A stretch of DNA of 64,000 nucleotides from Streptomyces sp. DH5 (GCF_020873915.1 NZ_JAHWGP010000009.1:62001-126000); one strand, 5' to 3'; counted from the first letter of the stretch, positions 1 to 9,289 are shown. Notes: generated from the letters alone by a model not told the origin. A program made the numbers and translations.

Positions 1-83
1 GTCCGCCGTCTCCACCTCATTGATGCGGTGGGGCGGGGGAAATGTTTCACCCGGACTTCCCCGGCACTCCCCGTGGCACGGGA

Positions 84-110
84 AGGCCCCGCCCACGGTG
101 GGCGGGGCCT
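84..110 (-). terminator. Rho-independent terminator of the chitinase gene
   Basis: A perfect inverted repeat with about 12 GC-rich base pairs (arms AGGCCCCGCCCAC and its complement) lies 23 bp past the chitinase stop. There is no clear T-tract, which is common for streptomycete terminators. Bases 1-83 hold nothing else I can support. Confidence 0.75.
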
Positions 111-132
111 CGGGAGCCGGGACCGGCCCCGG

Positions 133-1839
133 TTACGGCAGGGCGTGGACGTGCGGGCCCACCGCGTTCGACCAGGCGTGGTCCGCCGTGGCGTCCCAGT
201 TGGTGGACCAGGTCATCGCGCCCCGCAGGGACGGGTAGGTCCTCGACGGCTTGAAGGAGCCGCAGCCGGTGCCCCGGGTGAGGCAGTCCAGGGCGGCGTT
301 CACCACGGACGGGGAGACGTAGCCGCTGCCCGCGCCGCGGGTCGAGGCCGGCAGGCCGAGGCCCACCTGGGACGGGTCGAGGCCGTTCTCCAGCTGGATG
401 CAGGCGAGCGCGGTGAGGAAGTCCACCGAGCCCTGGCTGTAGACCTTGCCGTCGCAGCCCAGCATCGAACCGCTGTTGTAGTACTGCATGTTGACGACCG
501 TGAGGATGTCCTTCACGTTCAGCGCGGTGCGGAAGTACGCGTTGGACGTCGACTGCATGTCGATGGTCTGCGGGGCCATGGTGAGGATCATCGACGGGCC
601 GGCCTTCGCCGACAGGGCACGCAGCGCCTGCGTCATGTAGGTGGCGTTCAGGCCGTTCTCCAGGTCGATGTCGACGCCGTCGAAGCCGTACTCCTGCATC
701 ACCGCGTACACCGAGTCCGCGAAGTTCGTCGCGGAGGCGGAGTCGTTGACCGCGACGGTGCCCTTCTCGCCGCCGACCGAGATGATCACCTTCTTGCCGG
801 CCGCCTGCTTGGCGCGGACGTCCGCCTTGAACTGGTCGACGGTGTAGCCGTCCAGGCCCGCCGAGTCGAGGTTGAAGGCGACGGCACCCGGTGTGCCGGT
901 GGCGTCGGCGAAGGCGACCGCGATGATGTCGTACTGGGAGGAGACGTCCGAGATCCGCTGGACGGCGGCGCCGTTGTCGAAGTTCTGCCAGTAACCGGTC
1001 ACCGCGTGCCTGGGCAGGTTGCCGCCCCCGCCGCCGCTCTCCCGCGTGCGCGCCGTCACCGCCGTCGACTTCGGCGACTCGCCCGCCGCGTTGGCCGCCG
1101 TCACCTGGAAGCCGTACGACGTCGAGGCGGCGAGGCCGGTCACCGTCGCCGACGTCCCGGAGACCGCCGTCACCCTCGTGCCGTCGCGGTAGACGGTGTA
1201 GCCGGTCGCACCCGACACCGCGTTCCAGGACAGGGAGACCGAGGAGGACGTCGTGCCCGAGACGGTGAGACCGGCCGGGGTGGCCGGGACGGCCGGGTCC
1301 GGCTCACCGCCGCCGCCCCCGTCGGGGCCGAGGACCGACACGTCGTCCGCGTAGTAGGCCGCCTGGCCGTACCAGCCGTGGGTGTAGACCGTCACCGAGG
1401 TGGTGGAGGGACCGGTGGTGAAGCTCGTCGAGAGCTGCTTCCAGCTGCCGGAGTCGGGGGTCCAGGTGGACACGTCCGTCGTGCCGGTGCCGGTGACGCC
1501 CAGGTAGGCGTACCCGCCCCGTACCCAGCTGCTCAGCCGGTACGTGGAGTCGGGCTGCACCGCGACGGTCTGGGCGCAGCGGGCGTTGTCCTGCCCGGCC
1601 GGGGTGGCCTTGAGGGCGGACGCGCCCGCGTGTACCGGGGAGGAGACGGTGGTGCCGCTGTCCGCCGAACAGGTCCAGTCGCTCAGGCCCGCCTCGAAGC
1701 CGGCGTTCCTGGCGTTGTTGACGTCCGCCGCGGACGCCTGGCCCGCTCCGGCGAGGGGAAGGGCGAGGGCGAGGGCGGAGACGAGGGCTCCGGCCCAGAC
1801 GCGTCTGCTGCGGCCGGGCGTTCCTGGTACGCGGTGCAC
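133..1839 (-). CDS. Secreted GH18 chitinase with carbohydrate-binding and fibronectin III modules
   Basis: Endo-acting family 18 chitinase, 568 aa, expected to hydrolyse chitin outside the cell. The GTG start at 1839 is chosen because a GGAGG ribosome site lies 6 nt upstream and a classical signal peptide follows (arginine-rich start, hydrophobic core, cleavage near ASA/AD at residues 37-38). Order: signal peptide, an N-terminal carbohydrate-binding module (about 42-170), Gly linker, fibronectin type III domain (about 190-270), second Gly linker, then the GH18 barrel. The catalytic signature DGVDIDLE is at residues 387-394, so E394 is the predicted acid/base. Operator-like repeats upstream suggest chitin or N-acetylglucosamine control. 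It is transcribed away from the tad locus. Confidence 0.95.
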   Translation of the reverse strand: MHRVPGTPGRSRRVWAGALVSALALALPLAGAGQASAADVNNARNAGFEAGLSDWTCSADSGTTVSSPVHAGASALKATPAGQDNARCAQTVAVQPDSTYRLSSWVRGGYAYLGVTGTGTTDVSTWTPDSGSWKQLSTSFTTGPSTTSVTVYTHGWYGQAAYYADDVSVLGPDGGGGGEPDPAVPATPAGLTVSGTTSSSVSLSWNAVSGATGYTVYRDGTRVTAVSGTSATVTGLAASTSYGFQVTAANAAGESPKSTAVTARTRESGGGGGNLPRHAVTGYWQNFDNGAAVQRISDVSSQYDIIAVAFADATGTPGAVAFNLDSAGLDGYTVDQFKADVRAKQAAGKKVIISVGGEKGTVAVNDSASATNFADSVYAVMQEYGFDGVDIDLENGLNATYMTQALRALSAKAGPSMILTMAPQTIDMQSTSNAYFRTALNVKDILTVVNMQYYNSGSMLGCDGKVYSQGSVDFLTALACIQLENGLDPSQVGLGLPASTRGAGSGYVSPSVVNAALDCLTRGTGCGSFKPSRTYPSLRGAMTWSTNWDATADHAWSNAVGPHVHALP

Positions 1840-2261
1840 TGGGGCCTCCGGTGGGGGATGTCGGGGAGGGAGGGGGGACGGTGGCCACCGTTCGAGGGAC
1901 AACGTGGTCCAGACCAATCTTCTTGTCAATAGGTCCAGACCGGAAACCCCGTCGCCGGGGCGGGAGTAGGGCGCCCCCGGGAGGGGAACGTGGGTCGAGA
2001 GGCAGGGGGTGAGGGTCCGGCGTCCGACCGGTGCGCGGAACCCGCGCCACCGGGTCGGGGCCGAGCCGGCGGGACGATCGACCTGTCCCGGTTTGACGCA
2101 CCTTGTGCATCAGGAGTTGCTGTACGGCTGCACAATCGCTGTTCTCCGGTCACGGACCCGCGGTTACAGTGCTCACGTAGTCACGCAGTGAAGTCACCGG
2201 GGTGCGTCGCAGTCACGAACCCCGGCAGGCTGCCGGGTACGGGGAGAACGGGGAGCCGCGC
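1840..2261. other. Divergent intergenic region between chitinase and tad locus
   Basis: The left part carries the chitinase promoter. The right part is the probable promoter and leader of the tad locus: a short hairpin (CCCGGCAG/CTGCCGGG, 2221-2237) sits just before the first gene. I see no convincing small gene here. Confidence 0.5.
1905..1941 (-). promoter_or_regulatory. Chitinase promoter with two DasR-like (dre) repeats
   Basis: On the minus strand two copies of the near-palindrome (T/A)GGTCTGGACC lie 26 bp apart, at 1905-1916 and 1931-1941, with a consensus -35 TTGACA (1924-1929) between them. The repeats resemble the dre consensus TGGTCTAGACCA bound by DasR, and the 12-bp direct repeats known at Streptomyces chitinase promoters. 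Control by DasR or a chitin-responsive system is inferred from this similarity. Confidence 0.65.
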
Positions 2262-3113
2262 ATGCCAACCGCCATTGCCGTGACCGGCGCCGACATGGCG
2301 TTGCCGGCCCAGGACGAACGGACCCTGCCCGCCGTCGTGCTCCGGGACATCGACACCCGCCCGCTGGAACAGGCACTGACCGAACTGCAGATGCTCGTCG
2401 AGCGGCACGGCCACGTCATCGTCGTCTGCTCCCGGGCCGCCCCCACGTCCGTCCAGCGGCGCCTGCACACCCTGCGCTCCCTGCTGGAGAGCGACCGCAT
2501 CGCCTTCTTCCGCCCCGATCTGCCGCCGCTGGGACTGGCCGTCCTGGCACGCCAGTTGCGCCAGCTCGCCTCCTGCGACCTCAGCCCCGGCGTCCTCGCC
2601 TCCGCCGGCCGCCTGCTGATCCACTACATCCACGCCGGGGCGCTGCTCGGCTCCGTCGCCCGGCTCGACCGCGTGCCCGTGAACCTCAAGCAGCACGCCA
2701 AGTCCTGGATGCCCGGCAGCCAGTTCGCCGTACTCGCCCACCCGCAGCCCCAGCTCGTCCGCCTCGGTCCCGACACCAGGCTCGACGGGCCCGAGTTCGG
2801 CACCTGGATGCTCGTCGCCAAGGGGCAGCTCCAGTCCGACTGGGTCACCGCGACCCTGGCCCCCGCCTGGCAGGTGCAGGGGCTGCGCGAGACCCCGCTG
2901 CCCGCCGAGTCCCCGGGCTGGTGGGGGACCGGCAAGGTCGTCGAGTTCTGCACCTACCTGCCCGACCTGTCCGTCCTGTACCAGCTGGTCACCTCCGTCC
3001 GGCGCGGCACCTGCCACTGGTGCGGCATCGACGTCATCGGCGACCGGTGCGTGTTCTGCTCCGCCGTGCCGCCCGCCCCCGAGGGCCCACCCGCCCTCAC
3101 CCACCGCACCTGA
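2262..3113 (+). CDS. Conserved hypothetical protein with C-terminal zinc ribbon, first gene of tad locus
   Basis: A 283-aa soluble protein with no signal peptide or membrane segment; I do not recognise a named family for its body. The last 40 residues hold CHWC...CVFC, a treble-clef or zinc-ribbon style four-cysteine site. The ATG at 2262 is preferred to upstream in-frame starts because GGGGAG lies just before it and the protein begins cleanly there. It stands 54 bp ahead of cpaB and reads the same way, so it is probably the first gene of the pilus operon. A regulatory or assembly role is only a guess from position. Confidence 0.8.
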   Translation: MPTAIAVTGADMALPAQDERTLPAVVLRDIDTRPLEQALTELQMLVERHGHVIVVCSRAAPTSVQRRLHTLRSLLESDRIAFFRPDLPPLGLAVLARQLRQLASCDLSPGVLASAGRLLIHYIHAGALLGSVARLDRVPVNLKQHAKSWMPGSQFAVLAHPQPQLVRLGPDTRLDGPEFGTWMLVAKGQLQSDWVTATLAPAWQVQGLRETPLPAESPGWWGTGKVVEFCTYLPDLSVLYQLVTSVRRGTCHWCGIDVIGDRCVFCSAVPPAPEGPPALTHRT

Positions 3114-3167
3114 CCGTTCGTCCACCGCACCAGCCGGCCCGATGATCCCGATGAGGTTGTACGGTTC

Positions 3168-3875
3168 ATGAACTCCCGTCAGCGCCGAGGCGTGATACTC
3201 CTGCTCCTGTCGGTCCTGTGCGCCCTCGGCGCGTTCGCCGGCGTGCTCTCCGTCATCAGCGACGTGAAGTCCAAGGTCGGCCCCGAGGTCACCGCCTACC
3301 GGCTGAAGTCCGACATCGCGCCCTACACCGCGCTCGGCACGGACCAGTTCGAGAAGATCTCGATGCCCGAGCGCTGGCTGTCGGAGAACGCCGTCACCGA
3401 CCTCGCCGACATCCGCGGCAAGATCGCCGTCACCACCCTGCGCAAGGGCTCACTGCTGCAGAGCGACATGGTCGTGAACCAGCCCGAACTCCAGCCGGGC
3501 CAGCAGGAGGTCGCCATCATGATCGACGCGGCCACCGGTGTCGCCGGCAAGATCACACCGGGCGCCTCGGTCAACGTCTACGCCACCTTCGAGGGCGAAC
3601 GCGAAGGCGCCCCCGCCCAGTCGAAGATCATCGTGACCAACGCCAAGGTCCTCGACGTGGGCCGGATCACCGCGCTCCAGCCCGACGAGAACGACCGGGG
3701 CGGACAACCCGGCGACGCCGTCCCGATCACCTTCGCCCTGTCCGCCATCGACGCCCAGCGCATCACCTACGCCGAGTCGTTCGCCCAGCGGGTCCGGCTC
3801 GCGCTGGTCGCTCCCGGAGGCGACGCCACCGTCCCGGAGCAGGACCGGACGTACGAACTCGCGAAGGACAAGTGA
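3168..3875 (+). CDS. cpaB: CpaB/RcpC-family Flp pilus assembly protein
   Basis: A 235-aa protein with one N-terminal membrane anchor (about residues 8-29) followed by an SAF-type domain (about 44-105), the arrangement of CpaB/RcpC proteins. In Gram-negative bacteria CpaB works with the outer-membrane secretin. Streptomyces has no secretin, so its role here is probably as an extracytoplasmic scaffold around the Flp fibre. The start has GAGG about 9 nt upstream, overlapping a TACGGT hexamer. It is followed after 7 bp by the TadZ-like gene, consistent with one operon. Confidence 0.9.
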   Translation: MNSRQRRGVILLLLSVLCALGAFAGVLSVISDVKSKVGPEVTAYRLKSDIAPYTALGTDQFEKISMPERWLSENAVTDLADIRGKIAVTTLRKGSLLQSDMVVNQPELQPGQQEVAIMIDAATGVAGKITPGASVNVYATFEGEREGAPAQSKIIVTNAKVLDVGRITALQPDENDRGGQPGDAVPITFALSAIDAQRITYAESFAQRVRLALVAPGGDATVPEQDRTYELAKDK

Positions 3876-3882
3876 GAGCCGC

Positions 3883-5136
3883 ATGCCCACCAGGATCCTC
3901 CCGGCAGTCGGCGACGCGGACGCGGTCCGGTCCATCACCACCCTGCTCAGCCAGCTCCCGGACGCCGAGCCGGTGGCCCCGGTGGCCGACTCCACCCAGC
4001 TCGTCGACACCCTCGCGCGCCTGGCCGCCGAGTCCGTCGACGAACTGCCCGAGGTCGTGGTCGTGCACGAGCGGATCGGACCCGTCCCCGCACTGGAGCT
4101 GATCCGCGAAGTCGCCCTGCGCTTCCCCTCCGTCGGCGTCATCCTCGTCACCTCCGACGCGAGCCCCGGCCTCTTCCAGGCGGCCATGGACTACGGCGCC
4201 CGCGGACTGGTCGCCCTCCCGCTCAGCTACGAGGAACTCGCCAGCCGCGTCCAGGCCGTCGCCCAGTGGTCGGTCGGCGTCCGCCGTCACCTGGGGGCCG
4301 GCGTCGACGTGTTCACCGGTGTCGGCGGCACCGTCGTCACCGTCAGCGGATCCAAGGGCGGCGTGGGCGCGACCCTCACCGCCGTCCAGCTCGCCCTCGC
4401 CGCCCAGGCGTCCGGCCGCCCCACCGCCCTGGTCGACATGGACCTCCAGACCGGCGACGTCGCCTCCTACCTCGACGTCCAGTTCCGCCGGTCCGTCGTC
4501 GACCTGGCCGCCGTCGGCGACATCTCCCCGCGCGTCCTGGCCGACGCCGTCTTCCGCCACGACACCGGCCTCGCCCTGCTGCTCGCCCCCGCCGAGGGCG
4601 AACGCGGCGAGGACGTCAGCGACCGCTCCACCCGCCAGATCATCAGCGCCCTGCGCTCCCGCTACGAGGTCGTCGTCATCGACTGCGGCGCCCAGCTCGG
4701 CGGGGCCGGCGCGGCGGCCGTGGAGATGGCCGACCGGGCCCTGCTGGTCACCACCCCCGACGTGATCGCCGTACGGGGCGCGAAGCGGACGGTGCGGATG
4801 TGGGACCGGCTGCAGATCCGCAAGGCGGAGGAGACCACGATCGTCGTCAACCGGCACACCCGGGGCACGGAGATCCAGCCCCCGCTGATCCAGAAGATCA
4901 CCGGCACGACGGTGGCGGCCACCACGGTCCCCGCCCACTTCAAGGAACTCCAGGGTGTGGTGGACGCCGGCCGCGTCCACGAACTGGAGAGCAAGAGCAC
5001 GGTGAAGCAGGCCCTGTGGGGCCTGGCCGGCGAACTCGGGCTGGTCAAGGCCGCCGAGGGCGCCCAGAAGGGCAGCCGGCTGCGTGGCGACAGGGGGTCG
5101 GTGAGCTTCCGGCGGAAGAAGGACGACGGGGGATGA
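3883..5136 (+). CDS. tadZ: TadZ/CpaE-like pilus localisation ATPase
   Basis: A 417-aa cytoplasmic protein with an N-terminal receiver-like domain (about 1-130) and a C-terminal MinD/ParA-type P-loop ATPase. The deviant Walker A reads SKGGVGAT near residue 158: the signature lysine is kept and the usual KT is AT, as is typical of CpaE/TadZ. These proteins place the pilus machine in the cell and recruit the secretion ATPase. The stop codon overlaps the next start as ATGA, suggesting translational coupling to the first TadE-like gene. Confidence 0.92.
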   Translation: MPTRILPAVGDADAVRSITTLLSQLPDAEPVAPVADSTQLVDTLARLAAESVDELPEVVVVHERIGPVPALELIREVALRFPSVGVILVTSDASPGLFQAAMDYGARGLVALPLSYEELASRVQAVAQWSVGVRRHLGAGVDVFTGVGGTVVTVSGSKGGVGATLTAVQLALAAQASGRPTALVDMDLQTGDVASYLDVQFRRSVVDLAAVGDISPRVLADAVFRHDTGLALLLAPAEGERGEDVSDRSTRQIISALRSRYEVVVIDCGAQLGGAGAAAVEMADRALLVTTPDVIAVRGAKRTVRMWDRLQIRKAEETTIVVNRHTRGTEIQPPLIQKITGTTVAATTVPAHFKELQGVVDAGRVHELESKSTVKQALWGLAGELGLVKAAEGAQKGSRLRGDRGSVSFRRKKDDGG

Positions 5137-5540
5137 GATCCATGCGGACGACGACTCTCCGGCAACACCGCGCACGCGACCGGGGCCAGGTCACCGTCGA
5201 GTTCCTCGGCATGACGCCGACGATCCTGGTGACGCTGGTGGTGCTGTGGCAGCTGGTGCTCGTGGGATACACCTTCACGCTCGCGGGGAATGCTGCGGAC
5301 GAGGCGGTACGGGCGGCGACGGCGGCCGACCCCGGGGCTCGTCAGGGAGCCTGCCGGAGCGCCGGTCTCGACAAGCTGTCGGGAGCGTGGGCGGGGGGAG
5401 CGGACGTGACCTGTGCGACCGGAGGCGGCTTCGTCACCGCCGACGTGAAGCTGGCCGTCCCCATCCTCTTCCCGGGCACGGTCTCCTTCCCCTTCGACGT
5501 GACGGGCCACGCCGGCGCCGTCGAGGAGGAGGAGGACTGA
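5133..5540 (+). CDS. tadE: TadE-like minor pseudopilin 1
   Basis: A 135-aa membrane protein beginning with a short basic leader, then the class III prepilin-type motif GQVTVEF and one hydrophobic helix (about 26-48). The rest is extracytoplasmic with two cysteines (ACRS, VTCATG) that could form a disulphide. TadE/TadF proteins are minor pilins processed by a TadV-type peptidase. Start 5133 overlaps the tadZ stop; ATG 5142 is an alternative that shortens the leader by three residues. Confidence 0.85.
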   Translation: MRSMRTTTLRQHRARDRGQVTVEFLGMTPTILVTLVVLWQLVLVGYTFTLAGNAADEAVRAATAADPGARQGACRSAGLDKLSGAWAGGADVTCATGGGFVTADVKLAVPILFPGTVSFPFDVTGHAGAVEEEED

Positions 5541-5541
5541 G

Positions 5542-5910
5542 ATGCCGTACCGACGGAGCCACCACCGGCCGGACCGTGACCGCGGGCAGGCGGCACTGGA
5601 GTACCTGGGCTTCCTCCCCGTCCTCCTCATCGTGGGCATGGCCGTCGTGCAGCTCGGCCTGATCGCCTACACCGCCCAGCAGGCGGGCACCGCGGCACGG
5701 GCGGGCGCACGCAGCGCCTCCCTGGACCGGGGCGCCCAGGGGGCGTGCACGGCAGCCGTCAGCTCCTGGCTGGCGGACGGAACCGCCTGCGTGCCGGTGG
5801 GGCTCGGCGAGGAGGTCACCGTGACCGCCACGGTCGACATCCCCTCGATCGTCCCCGGCTGGGACTTCGGCCCGGCCCGCAAGACCGCCACGATGCCGAA
5901 GGACCGCTGA
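5542..5910 (+). CDS. TadE-like minor pseudopilin 2
   Basis: A 122-aa protein with the same plan as its neighbour: basic leader, GQAALEYLG processing motif, single membrane helix, short exterior domain with two cysteines. It starts one base after the stop of the first TadE-like gene, with GGAGGAGG just upstream. The pair probably corresponds to TadE and TadF of other Tad systems, though the sequence does not show which is which. Confidence 0.85.
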   Translation: MPYRRSHHRPDRDRGQAALEYLGFLPVLLIVGMAVVQLGLIAYTAQQAGTAARAGARSASLDRGAQGACTAAVSSWLADGTACVPVGLGEEVTVTATVDIPSIVPGWDFGPARKTATMPKDR

Positions 5911-5942
5911 CCGGGCGGCCGCGAGCACCGGACGGAGCGACC

Positions 5943-6062
5943 AGGACGGACCCACCAGGACGAACGGATCCACCGGGACGGACGGACCCACCAGGACGGA
6001 CAGCGACCGGAACGAGCGGCGACCGGAACGAGCGGCAGTAGACGAGCGGCAGTAGACGAGCC
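5943..6062. repeat. Short tandem repeats between tadE-like genes and cpaF
   Basis: Three kinds of short repeat occupy most of this gap. Imperfect ACCAGGACGGAC-type units come first (5943-6000). Then come two perfect 16-bp copies of GCGACCGGAACGAGCG (6003-6034), and two 14-bp copies of GCAGTAGACGAGC(G/C) (6035-6062). The unit lengths are not multiples of three and no reading frame covers them, so this looks like slippage-expanded leader sequence ahead of cpaF. Confidence 0.8.
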
Positions 6063-6086
6063 ACCTGAACGAGGAGCAAGCGACTC

Positions 6087-7424
6087 ATGAGCCTGCGGGC
6101 ACGCATCAACTCCCCCGAGGAGTCGGGCGGACGGGGCGAGGACGGCCACCTGGTCGCCTCCTACCGGGCCAAGCTCCTCGAGGAGATCGACCTCGCGGAG
6201 ATGAGCTCGCTGGCCGCGGCCGAACGCCGGGCCCGGCTGGAACGCGTCCTGGGCCACATCATCAGCCGCGAGGGCCCGGTCCTGTCGACCGTCGAACGCT
6301 CCCAGCTGATCCGCCGCGTCGTCGACGAGGCACTCGGCCTCGGCATCCTGGAACCGCTGCTGGAGGACGCGTCGATCACCGAGATCATGGTGAACGGCCC
6401 CGACGCCATCTTCGTCGAGCGCGGCGGCCGGGTCGAGCAACTGCCCCTGCGGTTCGCCTCCAACGACCAGCTCATGCAGACGATCGAACGCATCGTCTCC
6501 ACGGTGAACCGCCGCGTCGACGAGGCCAACCCCATGGTCGACGCCCGCCTCCCCTCCGGCGAGCGCGTCAACGTCATCATCCCGCCGCTGTCCCTGACCG
6601 GCGCCACGCTCACCATCCGCCGCTTCCCGCGCTCCTTCACCCTCCAGGAACTCATCGGCCTCGGCTCGCTCGACGAGCAGATGCTGTACCTGCTCGCGGG
6701 ACTGGTGCAGGCCCGCTTCAACGTCATCGTGTCGGGCGCCACCGGCACCGGGAAGACGACCCTCCTCAACGCCCTCTCCGGCCTGATCCCCGAGGGCGAA
6801 CGCATCATCACCATCGAGGACTCCGCCGAACTCCAGCTCCAGCAGCCCCACGTCATCCGCCTGGAGTCCCGCCCCCCGAACGTCGAGGGCAAGGGCAAGG
6901 TCACCATCCGCGACCTCGTCCGCAACTCCCTGCGTATGCGGCCCGACCGCATCGTCGTCGGCGAGGTCCGCGGCGGCGAGTCGCTCGACATGCTCCAGGC
7001 CATGTCCACCGGCCACGACGGCTCCCTCGCCACCGTCCACGCCAACAGCGCCGAGGACGCGCTGATGCGCCTGCAGACCCTCGCCTCCATGTCCGACGTG
7101 GAGATCCCCTTCGTGGCGCTGCACGACCAGATCAACAGCGCCCTCGACGTCATCGTCCAGCTCACCCGCTTCGCCGACGGCGCGCGCCGCATCACCGAGA
7201 TCGCCCTGCTGGAGAGCCACGGCTCGGAGCCGTACCGGCTGGCCACGGTCGCCCGCTTCCACGCGCAGCCGATGACCGCCGACGGCCGCGTCCACGGCGC
7301 CTTCGAGCACTACCCCCTGCCCCGCCGCACCGCCGACCGCCTCCACATGGCGAGCCAGCCCGTCCCGCAGGCGTTCGGCGTCGCCCACTCCGCCGACCAG
7401 CTCGCCACCCGAGAAGCCAGGTAG
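6087..7424 (+). CDS. cpaF: CpaF/TadA-family secretion ATPase
   Basis: A 445-aa hexameric traffic ATPase that powers Flp pilus assembly from the cytoplasmic face. Visible motifs: Walker A GATGTGKTTL near residues 216-225, the Asp box (TIEDSAEL), Walker B-like RPDRIVVGEVRG, and the His box (GHDGSLATVHANS). Length is normal for the TadA/CpaF group. GAGGAG 10 nt upstream supports the start. It opens the core tadABC block and would serve any substrate of this Tad system. Confidence 0.95.
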   Translation: MSLRARINSPEESGGRGEDGHLVASYRAKLLEEIDLAEMSSLAAAERRARLERVLGHIISREGPVLSTVERSQLIRRVVDEALGLGILEPLLEDASITEIMVNGPDAIFVERGGRVEQLPLRFASNDQLMQTIERIVSTVNRRVDEANPMVDARLPSGERVNVIIPPLSLTGATLTIRRFPRSFTLQELIGLGSLDEQMLYLLAGLVQARFNVIVSGATGTGKTTLLNALSGLIPEGERIITIEDSAELQLQQPHVIRLESRPPNVEGKGKVTIRDLVRNSLRMRPDRIVVGEVRGGESLDMLQAMSTGHDGSLATVHANSAEDALMRLQTLASMSDVEIPFVALHDQINSALDVIVQLTRFADGARRITEIALLESHGSEPYRLATVARFHAQPMTADGRVHGAFEHYPLPRRTADRLHMASQPVPQAFGVAHSADQLATREAR

Positions 7425-7435
7425 GAACCGTCCCC

Positions 7436-8380
7436 ATGGATCTGCAGAACCTGATCAGGCTGACCACCGGCATCGCCCTGCTGACCTGTGTACTCGCGGT
7501 CGTCGGGGTGCATTCCTACGCCTCCGGCAGGGCGCAGCGCCAGGCGCTGGTGGACCGCCTCTCGGCCACGGGGCAGATCCCGGTCGTCGGCCGCCGGCGC
7601 CACTTCCCCACCCTGGACCGCCGGCTGCGCCGCACCAAGCCGGGCCGGAAGCTGGAGCTGCGCCTGCTGGCCACCGGCCTGGACGTCACCCCCGGCGAGT
7701 TCTTCGCCGCCATGCTCGCCACCGTCGCCGGGCTCTGGCTGATCGGCCAGGCCACCCTCGCCCCGTTCTTCGGGCCCATCGCCGGACTGCTCGGCATCTG
7801 GGTGGCATGGCAGTTCCTCAACTGGCAACGCCAGAAACGCATCGAGAAGTTCATCAACCAACTCCCCGAACTGGCCCGCATCCTGGCCAACGCCACCCAG
7901 GCCGGCCTGGCCCTGCGCACCGCCATCGGCATGGCCGCGGAGGAACTGGAGGCCCCAGCGGGCGAGGAACTGGCGAAGGTCGCCAACCAGCTCGCCGTCG
8001 GCGCGTCCATGGACGACGCCCTCGGCGAACTCGCCGACCGCCTCCCCTCCCGCGAACTGGTCGTCCTGGTCACCACCCTGGTGCTGTCCAACCGGGCGGG
8101 CGGCCAACTGGTGAGCGCGCTCAGGAACCTGACCGAGACCCTGGAGGAACGCAAGGAGACCAGGCGCGAGGTCCGCACCCAGCTCTCCCAGGTGAGCATG
8201 ACGTCGTACGCCGTTCCCGTCCTCGGCGTCGGCTCGCTGTTCCTGATGAACGGGGTGAAGGACGGCGCCCTCGAGCGCATGACCGGCTCCCCGGCCGGCC
8301 AGGCCGCGGTGATCATCGCCTTCGGGCTGTACGCCGTCGGCTTCGTCCTCATCCGCCGACTGTCCCGCATCGACGTCTGA
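7436..8380 (+). CDS. tadB: TadB-like inner-membrane platform protein
   Basis: A 314-aa type II secretion F-domain protein. One hydrophobic segment is at the N terminus, two are near residues 90-125, and further segments are at the C terminus (about 255-310). The central soluble F domain holds the helical repeat that contacts the ATPase. TadB and TadC together form the membrane platform that pushes Flp subunits into the fibre. AGGAA lies 8 nt upstream of the ATG. It follows cpaF after 11 bp and precedes tadC by 21 bp. Confidence 0.93.
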   Translation: MDLQNLIRLTTGIALLTCVLAVVGVHSYASGRAQRQALVDRLSATGQIPVVGRRRHFPTLDRRLRRTKPGRKLELRLLATGLDVTPGEFFAAMLATVAGLWLIGQATLAPFFGPIAGLLGIWVAWQFLNWQRQKRIEKFINQLPELARILANATQAGLALRTAIGMAAEELEAPAGEELAKVANQLAVGASMDDALGELADRLPSRELVVLVTTLVLSNRAGGQLVSALRNLTETLEERKETRREVRTQLSQVSMTSYAVPVLGVGSLFLMNGVKDGALERMTGSPAGQAAVIIAFGLYAVGFVLIRRLSRIDV

Positions 8381-8401
8381 CCGGAGAGGAGGCTGACCGA
8401 C

Positions 8402-9289
8402 ATGGGACTTCTGCTCGCCCTGCTGATGGGCCTCGGGGTGTGGGGCGTCTTCGCCGGCATCCGCATGTACCGGGCCGAGGCGAAACTCCCCGGCGACCTG
8501 ATGCTGGCCCTGGAGGTCGGCTCCACCCGCACCGGCGCCGTCGACTCCCTCGTCGACCGCATGGGCATGCGCTACGCCCCCGCCGTGCTGCGCGTCATGG
8601 GCCCGGCGCGGGTCGCCAGGTACCGCCGCAAGATCGACCTGGCGGGCAACCCCGGCGGCCTCACCATCGACCGCTACGCCGCCCGCCGCGCGGTCTACGG
8701 CGTCCTGGGCGGCGTCGGCTTCCTGATGTTCCTCCTGCGCGGTCAGCTCTTCGTGGCGCTGCTGCTGCTCGCGTTCGGCGCGTTCTGGACGGAGGTCGGC
8801 ATCTGGTCGGCGATCCGCATCCGCAAGGACGTCATCGAGCGGACACTGCCGGACTTCCTGGACGTGCTGGCCGTCGTGGTCAGCGCGGGCCTGGGCTTCC
8901 GGCAGGCACTGGACCGGGTGTCGTCGAAGTACGAGGGCCCGTGGGCGGACGAACTGCGCATCACGCTGCGCCAGATGGACCTGGGCATGAGCCGCAGGCA
9001 GGCGTTCGCGGAGCTGCGCCGCCGCAACGACTCCGAGCAGGTGGCGATGTTCGTGACCGCGCTGCAGCAGGGGGAGGAGCTGGGCGCGCCGATCGTCGAC
9101 ACGCTGGTGTCGCTGGCCAAGGACATGCGCCGCACGGACGCGCAGAACGCCCGCAGGAAGGCGGCCCGCGCGGTCCCCAAGGCCACCATGATGATCACCA
9201 CCTTCATGGTCCCGGCCACGATGATCCTTCTCGGCGCCGGCCTGATCCTCGGCTCCGGCACCGACTTCGGTTCCCTCACGGGCGAGTAG
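8402..9289 (+). CDS. tadC: TadC-like inner-membrane platform protein
   Basis: A 295-aa paralogue of TadB with an F domain bracketed by hydrophobic segments (N-terminal, about 100-135 and about 265-290). The motif VVSAGLGFRQALDRV marks the T2SSF domain. GGAGAGGAGG upstream of the ATG is a strong ribosome site. It completes the tadA-tadB-tadC core and is followed 19 bp later by a histidine kinase gene. Confidence 0.92.
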   Translation: MGLLLALLMGLGVWGVFAGIRMYRAEAKLPGDLMLALEVGSTRTGAVDSLVDRMGMRYAPAVLRVMGPARVARYRRKIDLAGNPGGLTIDRYAARRAVYGVLGGVGFLMFLLRGQLFVALLLLAFGAFWTEVGIWSAIRIRKDVIERTLPDFLDVLAVVVSAGLGFRQALDRVSSKYEGPWADELRITLRQMDLGMSRRQAFAELRRRNDSEQVAMFVTALQQGEELGAPIVDTLVSLAKDMRRTDAQNARRKAARAVPKATMMITTFMVPATMILLGAGLILGSGTDFGSLTGE

